Below, one piece after another: positions 8,867-16,597 of a stretch of DNA of 64,000 nucleotides. Location: NCBI GenBank assembly GCA_022826825.1, contig JAJDUD010000056.1:54951-118950 (forward strand). Direction: 5' to 3'. The position numbers were made by a program, and so were the translations under genes. The notes below the pieces were generated by a model that saw only the letters and a program-made list of their open reading frames with translations, did not search any database and had not been told where the DNA came from. Source of the stretch: Acidobacteriota bacterium. Its GTDB lineage: Bacteria > Acidobacteriota > Vicinamibacteria > Marinacidobacterales > Marinacidobacteraceae. Numbering within the stretch: position 1 is the first letter of the stretch; each line of letters begins with the position of its first letter.

Positions 8867-10213
8867 CTACTCGGAGCGCAGGGCGACGATCGGGTCCAGC
8901 CTCGACGCGCGGCGGGCCGGATACCAGCCGAAGAAGACTCCGACGCCCATCGCGAGCACGGCGGCCCCGGCGATCGCCACCGCCGGGATCAGGGTCCGCC
9001 ACCCGAACATGGCTTCGACGAGCGTCGAGGAAAGCCCACCCAGCGCGACCCCGAAGAGCCCGCCCAACGCGGCGAGACCGATCGCCTCGGCCAGGAACTG
9101 CCACATCACGTCGCGGCGCCGCGCCCCGACCGCGAGCCGCAGCCCGATTTCCCGGGTGCGCTCCGTGACCGCGAGCAGCATGACGTTCATGATCCCGACG
9201 CCGCCCACGATCAGGGAGACGCCCGCGAGCGCGCCGAGCAGGAGGGTCATCGTCGAGGTCGCGCGGCTCAGGGTGCCCACCATCTCCTCGGAGGTGACCT
9301 CGTCCAGCTTGGGCATGGAGGCGAGCACGAACGCGGCGGCGGTCGTGTAGAGCCCCTGCGTCAGCGCCTCGGTGGCCTGGGTGCGGACGACGAAGTCGTC
9401 CGGCAGGCGCGTGCCGCGCCGGAAGGAATGCGGCGCGGTCGCTTCCGCGGGTGGCGCCGCGCGGGTCAGCTCGTGCCGCTCGCGCAGCAGGTTGGCCACG
9501 TCCCGGGCCACCCGCGAGGCGTCGCCGGCGCGCTCGGTGGCGATCGCGACGGCCTGCAGGTAGTCGCGCCCCACGAGATCGGCGAGCAGCGTGTGAGGGA
9601 CCATCGCGGCCTCGGCGAGCTTGCGGTCGGAAGACTGGTAGATCCCCACCACCTCGAATTCCCGCTCCCGGATCACCACCGTGCGGCCCACCCCGGAGCG
9701 CCCGGGGAAGAGCTCGGCCTCCACCGGCGAAGAGAGCAGCACGACGGCTCGACCGTTCTCGACGTCGCCGGCGCTGAAGTTCTCGCCGTCCTGGAACCGC
9801 ACCTGGTAGATCTGCGGTCCCTCGGCCGAAACCCCGTGAATCTGCGCGAAGGAGTCGCCGGTGTCGGCGAGCAGGGCCGTCCGCTCTTCCACGACCGGGC
9901 TCACCATCGCCACGTCCGTGATGTCCCGGATCGCCTCGGCGTCGCCCGGCGTCAGCGTGTCCGCGCGGCCGAAACCGGAAGGGATGTTCACCGCGTCGCC
10001 GCCCCGGATGTAGTTGCCGGCCCGCACGACGATGATGTTGGTCCCGGCGGAACGCACATCGTCGGCGACGGCCGCCCGGGCGCCGGAGCCGAGCGCGGCC
10101 ATGGTGATGACCGAAGCGACGCCGATCACCAGGCCGATCAGGGCGAGCGCGGTCCGCAGGGGATTCGCGGTGAGGGCGGCGCCGGCGGTGCGGAACGGGA
10201 GCGGGGCTTCCAC
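8867..10213 (-). CDS. MacB-like ABC transporter permease (no adjacent ATPase)
   Basis: ANPLRTALALIGLVIGVASVITMAALGSGARAAV; IMNVMLLAVTERTREIGLRLAVGARRRDV; PARRASRLDPIVALRSE. Confidence 0.87.
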   Translation of the reverse strand: MEAPLPFRTAGAALTANPLRTALALIGLVIGVASVITMAALGSGARAAVADDVRSAGTNIIVVRAGNYIRGGDAVNIPSGFGRADTLTPGDAEAIRDITDVAMVSPVVEERTALLADTGDSFAQIHGVSAEGPQIYQVRFQDGENFSAGDVENGRAVVLLSSPVEAELFPGRSGVGRTVVIREREFEVVGIYQSSDRKLAEAAMVPHTLLADLVGRDYLQAVAIATERAGDASRVARDVANLLRERHELTRAAPPAEATAPHSFRRGTRLPDDFVVRTQATEALTQGLYTTAAAFVLASMPKLDEVTSEEMVGTLSRATSTMTLLLGALAGVSLIVGGVGIMNVMLLAVTERTREIGLRLAVGARRRDVMWQFLAEAIGLAALGGLFGVALGGLSSTLVEAMFGWRTLIPAVAIAGAAVLAMGVGVFFGWYPARRASRLDPIVALRSE

Positions 10214-10284
10214 GGGATGCGGAGTCTAAGGGCCGCGACCGTTTCCGCGGGGGTTTCACCGAAAGCGGCTAGAATAAGCAATCA

Positions 10285-10716
10285 ATGAAGCAAGCAATTT
10301 CCGCGAACCCGCGCCAGGCGGAACTCCGCCGTCGAGCCGCCAGCCGCGGCAAGTACGCCCCTCTCCACCGGCGCCTCGCCGGCTTGACCGGAGACGCCTG
10401 GCGAGCCTCGTTCCGCGAAATCGAGGACGTTCTCGGATTCGAGCTCCCCGATTCCGCCCGCCTCTACCCGGCCTGGTGGTCGAACGGCGACCGTCACAGC
10501 CACGCGCTGGCCTGGGTGGCAGCGGGTTTCCGGGTTCGCCCTGTATTGCATGACGAGGCGGTCGTCTTCGAGCGGCCTGACGCTGCGGAATCTGCCGTGA
10601 TGCCAGGGGCACCGCGGCTTGATCTCGACCGCGAATGGCCGGCCCTTCCCGGAAACCCCTGGCCCGAGGGGTTCACGGGTTCCCGCGAACAGATCTACGA
10701 AGACGACGGGCGCTGA
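10285..10716 (+). CDS. DUF7662-like small protein, candidate partner of the downstream PIN gene
   Basis: 143 aa with KYAPLHRRLAGL...FREIEDVLGFELPDSARLYPAWWSNGDRHSHALAWVAAGFRV; ends 7 nt before the PIN start. Confidence 0.6.
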   Translation: MKQAISANPRQAELRRRAASRGKYAPLHRRLAGLTGDAWRASFREIEDVLGFELPDSARLYPAWWSNGDRHSHALAWVAAGFRVRPVLHDEAVVFERPDAAESAVMPGAPRLDLDREWPALPGNPWPEGFTGSREQIYEDDGR

Positions 10717-10723
10717 AGCGGCC

Positions 10724-11143
10724 GTGTTTCTGGACACGAACGTCCTTCTCTCGTCCCGATTCCAGGAAACCCCGGGATCGGCGGCGGCGCGTCGGCTGAT
10801 GGCGGCCGCCGTGACGGCTTCGGAGCCTCTCCGCGTGAGCCGGCAGGTCCTTCGCGAGTACCTGGCGGCTTCGACCCGGCCGCAACCCTGGGGAAGCGCG
10901 CGTTCCATGTCGGAAGCGCTCTCGGACGTCACGTGGATCAACGAGCGCTTCGAGATCCTTGAAGACGGCCCGCGGGTCACCGCTCACCTGGTCGTTTTGT
11001 GCCGCGAGGTCCCGGTCGCGGGCAAGCAGGTTCACGACGCCAACATCGTCGCCACCATGCTGGCGCACGGCGAGCGGCGCCTCGCCACCCTGAACGCGAA
11101 GGATTTCCGCCGCTACGGGGACCGCATCGAGATCGTTGGCTGA
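10724..11143 (+). CDS. PIN-domain protein (VapC-like), GTG start
   Basis: VFLDTNVLLSSRF..., VLREYLAAS, HDANIVATMLAHGERRLATLNAKDFRRYG: PIN acidic residues present. Confidence 0.82.
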   Translation: MFLDTNVLLSSRFQETPGSAAARRLMAAAVTASEPLRVSRQVLREYLAASTRPQPWGSARSMSEALSDVTWINERFEILEDGPRVTAHLVVLCREVPVAGKQVHDANIVATMLAHGERRLATLNAKDFRRYGDRIEIVG

Positions 11144-11214
11144 TCCGGACCGGAGAGCGTCCGGACCGGGTGAACGCTCATCCCGGCCGCGTGACTTTGT
11201 CTACAGGCTGCCAG

Positions 11215-11635
11215 AGAAAGGAGCGCCGGCCTTCAGGCCGGCATCGTGGCGCGCCGCGCCGCGAAACTCCCATGGGCGCGTCCTCCGGCGCGCCCCGCCG
11301 TGCATGAAGAGGCTTGCCGGTGGCGGAATCGCACGCGACCTGATGGCGAAACGGCTTGGAACGCCGACCTCTGGTCGGCACAGCGGGCCGAAGGCCCGCG
11401 GGCGACGGCCCGCTCTTCGCCCTGGGCGACAGAGGTCCGGGAGCGTCCCCTCCGCCCAGTTGCACCTCACCCTGCAGATCGGCGCTCCAAGCCGAACGCG
11501 CCACCTTGGGTGAGCAGCGTCACGACGTGCGCGGCGCGGACCGCCGCGCGTGCCGGTCTGAAGACCGGCGTTCCCAGCCGGCGGCGCCATCAGGGCGCTT
11601 GGCCGATCCGCCGGACTGCATTTCACAGCAATCTG
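11215..11635. repeat. Composite intergenic inverted-repeat element
   Basis: Contains ggagcgccggccttcaggccggcatcg, ggaacgccgacctctggtcggcac and gtgccggtctgaagaccggcgttccc palindromes; 11351-11407 matches 60264-60320 inverted with 1 mismatch; 11481-11587 matches 45031-45136 inverted. Confidence 0.85.
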
Positions 11636-11684
11636 GTGAAGAGCGGGGCTCCTCTCCCCGTTCCGCCCTCTGGGGCGGAGGCCC

Positions 11685-12833
11685 CTACGGCCAGATCGAC
11701 CCGGCCGCCAGCTCTTCCGCGAACCGGAGCGCGGGCCAGACTTCGATCCCGTCGTCGGTTCGGAACGACCGGCGACCGCCGTACACGAGGAGCCGGCGGG
11801 TGAGTCCGGGGAGTCCGTCCACCGCGCGCAGTCCCCGGAGCATGCCCGTCTGGTAGCGCTCCGCGGCCTTCGCCTCGATGGCGAGGAACTCGCGGTCGCG
11901 GCGGAGGAGGAAATCCACCTCGACGCGCGATTCGGCCGGCGACCAGTAATGGATGTCGTCGCAGATCATCCGCTCCTCGGCGTAGGTCCTCAGCAACGAG
12001 AAGACCCAGCCCTCGAAGAGGGCGCCCCGCTCCTCCGGCGCGAGTGGCCCGTAGAGCCCCTTCGCGGCCCGCGCGAGTCCCGGGTCCGTCCAGTACAGCT
12101 TGGGCCGCCGGCGCTCGCGGACCCGCAGCTTCGCCTCGAACGCGCCGAGCCGCGATGCGAGAAGCGTGTCTTCCAGCACCTCGAGGTATCCGGCGACCGT
12201 ACTCCGGGCGACGCCGGCATCCCGGGCGATACCGGAGACGCTCAGGGTCTGCCCGTGCAGCAGCGCAGCGACCGGCAGGAAGCGGATGAATCCTCCGAGG
12301 TTCCGTACCGCCGCCCCGCCGCGGATCTCTTCCCGCAGGTAGAAACCGACGTAGTCGCGCAGCGTCCGGGCCGGATCCTCCGAAGCGACGACGAGTGGCA
12401 CGGAGCCGATGCGGAGGACGCGTTCGAGGTCGAAGTCCTGACCCATCTCCTCCGGAACCAGGGGGAACATCTCCTTGCGCACGGCCCTGCCGGCGAGCAG
12501 GTTGGTCCCGGCCGCCCGGAGTTTCCTGGCGCTGGAACCGAGCAGGGCGAACCGGCGCCCGCGTTCCTCGATCAGACGGTGGACCTCGTTCAGGAGCGCG
12601 GGCGCCCGCTGGACTTCGTCCACCACGATCCACCTCTCGTCGGGAATCCCCGCCACCATCTCCGCGAAGCGCCCCGGGCGGCCGATCAGTTCGTGAAAGA
12701 GCGCCTCGTCCAGGAGGTCGAAGCGGGCCGCATCGGGAAGTTCCGACCGCGCCCAGGTGCTCTTCCCGACCCCCCGCACGCCGAACAGGAAAAAGCTGCG
12801 CTGCGGTGGATTAGTGAGCCGCGTGTACAGCAT
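11685..12833 (-). CDS. AAA ATPase with DUF4143-type C-terminus
   Basis: FLFGVRGVGKSTWAR, WIVVDEVQRAPALLNEVHRLIE, VEVDFLLRRDREFLAIEAKAAERY. Confidence 0.88.
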   Translation of the reverse strand: MLYTRLTNPPQRSFFLFGVRGVGKSTWARSELPDAARFDLLDEALFHELIGRPGRFAEMVAGIPDERWIVVDEVQRAPALLNEVHRLIEERGRRFALLGSSARKLRAAGTNLLAGRAVRKEMFPLVPEEMGQDFDLERVLRIGSVPLVVASEDPARTLRDYVGFYLREEIRGGAAVRNLGGFIRFLPVAALLHGQTLSVSGIARDAGVARSTVAGYLEVLEDTLLASRLGAFEAKLRVRERRRPKLYWTDPGLARAAKGLYGPLAPEERGALFEGWVFSLLRTYAEERMICDDIHYWSPAESRVEVDFLLRRDREFLAIEAKAAERYQTGMLRGLRAVDGLPGLTRRLLVYGGRRSFRTDDGIEVWPALRFAEELAAGSIWP

Positions 12834-13187
12834 GCCGTTATTTTACGGCGTTTTTTGCTGTCATTCTGGCAAACAGTGAGGCATCGATCGCCGCCCTCCC
12901 GGCTACGCATCGGGAAGAAGACGAGCGCTGACGCGGAGCCATGCAAGGTTCCCCGGCTTGACAGAACCCTACGAGATTCAAGAGAATTGACGGTTCGGCT
13001 CCAATAAATCGAATATTGGGACGAAGTTTCTGAATTCCGGCACTCGCAGGTGCCGGAGCAATCATCCCATTTAGAACGACTTAGGCGGAGATAGACCCCG
13101 GCCGCGGCTTCTGGTCCGACCGTTGCTCTTTCCGGCTGACATCTTTCTCCTTTCCATGCTCCCGACCCCATAGGAGGACCAAGCAGC

Positions 13188-16118
13188 ATGAGAAAACTCA
13201 TTCTCTTTACGCTGCTGGTGGCGTGGCCGAGTGCGGCCCTGTCCCAGCAGATCTACGGACGCCTCGAGGGCGCCGCGAACGACGCGCAGGGCCTCGTCCT
13301 CCCCGGAGTGACGGTGACCCTGGAGTCCGTCGAACTCGTGGCACCCCGCGTCGCGACCACTGACGTGGACGGTTCCTACCGGTTCGCGCAGCTCGTCGGC
13401 GGCAGCTACAACATGACCTTCGAACTCGGCGGTTTCCAGACCGTCGTCTTCGAGGACATCACCGTGGTTGGCGGTTCGACCTTCGAGATCAACGCCACCA
13501 TGGACATCGCGACCGTCGCCGAGACCGTCACCGTGACCGGTGAGTCTCCGGTGGTGGACGTGAAGACCACCGGTGTGTCGGCGACCTTCGACACCACCCA
13601 GCTCGAAGACGTCCCGTCGGCCACCGACATGTGGGCGGTCCTCCAGCAGAGCCCGGGCGTGCGGATGCGCGGCTACGACGTGGGCGGGTCCCACAAGAGC
13701 CAGCAGTCCGGCTACGAGACCTTCGGGGTCCGGGGACAGAACCGGATCATCAACGACGGCGTGAACACCACCGAGGGAACCGGCGGCGCGGGGGGGTACT
13801 ACGACTTCTACGCGATCGGCGAGTTCCAGGTGTCCGCGCAGGGCGCCGACGTGGAGTCGAACACCCCGGGCGCGACGGTGAACGCGGTGTGGAAGAGCGG
13901 CGGTAACGACTTCTCCGGGACCGAGCACTTCGCCTACGAGCCGCCGGACATGATCGCCGACAACCTGCCCTCGGAGCTCGTGAGCCGCGGCGGGACGACG
14001 GCCCCGGTGATCGAGTTCTACGAGGCGCACATCGACCTCGGCGGCCCGATCGTGCGGGACAAGGCGTGGTTCTACGCCGCCTACAACCGGTTCGTCATCG
14101 ACCGGATCATCTCGGGAGTTCCCGAGGATCAGGCGACCGACCTGGGCGACTTCGACATGTTCACGGTGAAGGCGAACTGGCAGATCACCGACCGGGACCA
14201 GTTCATCACCTTCCACCACTGGTCACTGAAGCAGAAGCCCTTCCGGGGCCTCTCGGCAGTCCGCCCGGCGGAGTCCATCCTGGCGCAGGACTCGTGGTCC
14301 TGGCTGCACAAGGCCGAGTGGCAGCGGGTGTGGAGCGACCGTCTCTACAGCAACATCCAGGTGAACCACTTCGGCTTCGGTTGGCCGATGACCCCGGCGG
14401 TGGACCCGGCGACGAAGCCGGCGCGGATTGACCTCGGCACCGGCCAGTGGTCGGGCGCGGGCTGGCGGCCGTTCACCTTCAACCGCTGGAAGCCGCACAC
14501 GACGGGTCAGTTCAACTACTACCTGCCGACCGAGAGCGGCAGCCACGACCTGAAGTTCGGCTGGGACTGGCAGATTGACGAGCGCCAGTTCGGCTGGAAC
14601 GCCAACTCGGGCGCCGTCCGTTACCGGGACGACAGCACGAAGGACCCGCCGAGTCCCATGAACGTGGACCAGATCGAGTTCCACAGCTTCCCGAACTTCA
14701 ACTACGACCGGAACACCCACCTGGATCTGTACGCCCAGGACGTGTGGACGATCAACGACCGTCTGACGATCAACGCCGGTTTCCGTTTCGGGAGTCAGCG
14801 GATGGGCTATCTGGGGTCCAACAACACTCCGGGTGGACCTTGTGACGCAGCGCTCGGCTGCCTCCGTGAGATCGCCGACGTGGACGCGAACGTCCACGGC
14901 GCCCTGCCGCTGCTCTTCGGCCAGGGAGGAGAAGTCCCGGGCGAAGACAACCTCATCAGTTGGTGGAACATCGCCCCGCGCGTTGGCTTTACCTATGACC
15001 TCACCGGCGAGGGCCGCTCCGTCCTGAAGGGCTATTTCGGGCGCTACTACCACAACATGAACACCGGGATTCCGGCTGCGAACCCGGGCGGCAACAAGTT
15101 CGTCCGCTACGAGTTCCTGGACCAGAACATGAACGGCCTGTTTGACGGCGTGAACGAGCTCGGGACCCGTCTCGCGGGAAGCACCGGCGCCGGCCTCGGG
15201 ATCGAGCGTTCCGCCCCGGTCGGCGCGGATATCGATCAGGGCATCGTCCAGCCGTACGTTGACGAGATCAGCGCTTCGGCCGAACACCAGATCGGTTCCG
15301 ACATCGGAGTCCGGTTCTCGTTCGTCCACAAGCGCCAGACGGGCGCCTGGGGCAACCTGAACATCGCGCGCGTCGGAAGACTGACGAACAGCAAGACGAT
15401 TGCCTGTCCGGCATCGTGCGGACCGGGCGCGAACGAGTACGGTACCGATCCCGGCTACGGCGGCACGGGGCTGACGGTCAACGACCTGCCGGACGGGGCT
15501 CCCCTGAGTGAGAACCTCTACACGAACGCGCCGGAGAACGAGACGAAGTTCAACTGGAACACGCTTTCGTTCGGCGTCAACCGCCGGTTCCGCAACAACT
15601 TCTTCTGGAACGCCTACTTCGACTACCAGTGGCGGCACGAGGGCCGGACTCCGGGCCAGTCCACGAGCCCGCTCACCACGGATCCGGTCGGCGTCGGCTG
15701 GGGCCTTCAGTACGGCTCCATTCCGCTGATCCAGGACCTGAGCAACTGGCAGCTCAAGAGCGCCGGCCGTTACGTGATGCCATATGACGTCGGCACCGCC
15801 GCGACCCTGCGGCTGGTCAGCGGCTTCAACTGGGCGCCCATGGTTCGGGTCCCGGTGGGCAACGTCGGCAGTCAGACGATCTTCCTGGACAACATGGGCA
15901 ACCGGCGTTCGGACAACGTCGTGATCCTGGACTTCCGGGTTGACAAGGGCGTCAGCCTCGGCGACACCGCGGAGATCGAGTTCATGCTTGACCTCTTCAA
16001 CGCGCTGAACGGCGCCGCGGAGACGAACTTCTTCATGAGCGCCGGCGGCAACTACCTGAAGACCATCGAGTGGATCCAGGGCCGCACCATCGGCCTCAGC
16101 GCCCGCCTGACCTTCTAG
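13188..16118 (+). CDS. Oar-like TonB-dependent receptor with carboxypeptidase-regulatory-like N-domain, paralogue 1
   Basis: Signal peptide, GRLEGAANDAQGLVLPGVTVTLES...DVDGSYRFAQL, plug SPGVRMRGYDVGGSHKSQQSGYETFGVR, C-terminal GRTIGLSARLTF. Confidence 0.9.
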   Translation: MRKLILFTLLVAWPSAALSQQIYGRLEGAANDAQGLVLPGVTVTLESVELVAPRVATTDVDGSYRFAQLVGGSYNMTFELGGFQTVVFEDITVVGGSTFEINATMDIATVAETVTVTGESPVVDVKTTGVSATFDTTQLEDVPSATDMWAVLQQSPGVRMRGYDVGGSHKSQQSGYETFGVRGQNRIINDGVNTTEGTGGAGGYYDFYAIGEFQVSAQGADVESNTPGATVNAVWKSGGNDFSGTEHFAYEPPDMIADNLPSELVSRGGTTAPVIEFYEAHIDLGGPIVRDKAWFYAAYNRFVIDRIISGVPEDQATDLGDFDMFTVKANWQITDRDQFITFHHWSLKQKPFRGLSAVRPAESILAQDSWSWLHKAEWQRVWSDRLYSNIQVNHFGFGWPMTPAVDPATKPARIDLGTGQWSGAGWRPFTFNRWKPHTTGQFNYYLPTESGSHDLKFGWDWQIDERQFGWNANSGAVRYRDDSTKDPPSPMNVDQIEFHSFPNFNYDRNTHLDLYAQDVWTINDRLTINAGFRFGSQRMGYLGSNNTPGGPCDAALGCLREIADVDANVHGALPLLFGQGGEVPGEDNLISWWNIAPRVGFTYDLTGEGRSVLKGYFGRYYHNMNTGIPAANPGGNKFVRYEFLDQNMNGLFDGVNELGTRLAGSTGAGLGIERSAPVGADIDQGIVQPYVDEISASAEHQIGSDIGVRFSFVHKRQTGAWGNLNIARVGRLTNSKTIACPASCGPGANEYGTDPGYGGTGLTVNDLPDGAPLSENLYTNAPENETKFNWNTLSFGVNRRFRNNFFWNAYFDYQWRHEGRTPGQSTSPLTTDPVGVGWGLQYGSIPLIQDLSNWQLKSAGRYVMPYDVGTAATLRLVSGFNWAPMVRVPVGNVGSQTIFLDNMGNRRSDNVVILDFRVDKGVSLGDTAEIEFMLDLFNALNGAAETNFFMSAGGNYLKTIEWIQGRTIGLSARLTF

Positions 16119-16143
16119 AGATCTCCTAGCTCAAGCACCTTTC

Positions 16144-16184
16144 AAGGCCCGCCGCCCTTCGGGGCGGCGGGCCTTTCGCTTTTT
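16144..16184 (+). terminator. Rho-independent terminator
   Basis: aaggcccgccgcc-cttcgg-ggcggcgggcctt hairpin followed by a short T tract, 26 nt after the receptor stop. Confidence 0.85.
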
Positions 16185-16597
16185 ACGGCGCCGATCAGGG
16201 CCGTACAAGCGGCCGTCACTCGCGCACGCGGGCGAACCGTGCCGCCAGTCGCGCCGCCGCCTCAAATGGGAGAGGCGTCCATCGCCGTGAAAGCCAGTTG
16301 GTCCAGCGCGCCAACGGTCTTTGAGAATTCAAGAAACGCTGCTCTTCGGACCATGAAACCGAAAGTCCGAGTCTGTTTTCTGGATGCCATTCGGCACAGG
16401 CGGTTGTTCCTGTCCAACGGGACGAAGCCGGAGATGGCTTCTTCGGATTCGGACATCCAGTGGAATCAAGCTAAGCCGCCCATTTAGAGGGACTTAGCCA
16501 GCAGGGCGCCCCCGTGCGCGCCCCTTGGTCCCGCCGTTGCTGTTCCGGCCAGCATGTTTCCACTTCCATGTTCCGGATCCCCAAGGAGGACAACGGC

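Noticed and set aside
11356-11856. Conserved peptide HDVRGADRRACRSEDRRSQPAA (also HDMRGAERRACRSGDRRSQPAA in the 43771-45111 ORF)
   Set aside because: Similarity comes from the shared nucleotide repeat element and appears in several frames; no start/RBS or domain support for a real protein
16239-16487. 82-aa + strand ORF between receptor genes
   Set aside because: No domain, no clear RBS, and lies in the receptor leader region; insufficient support
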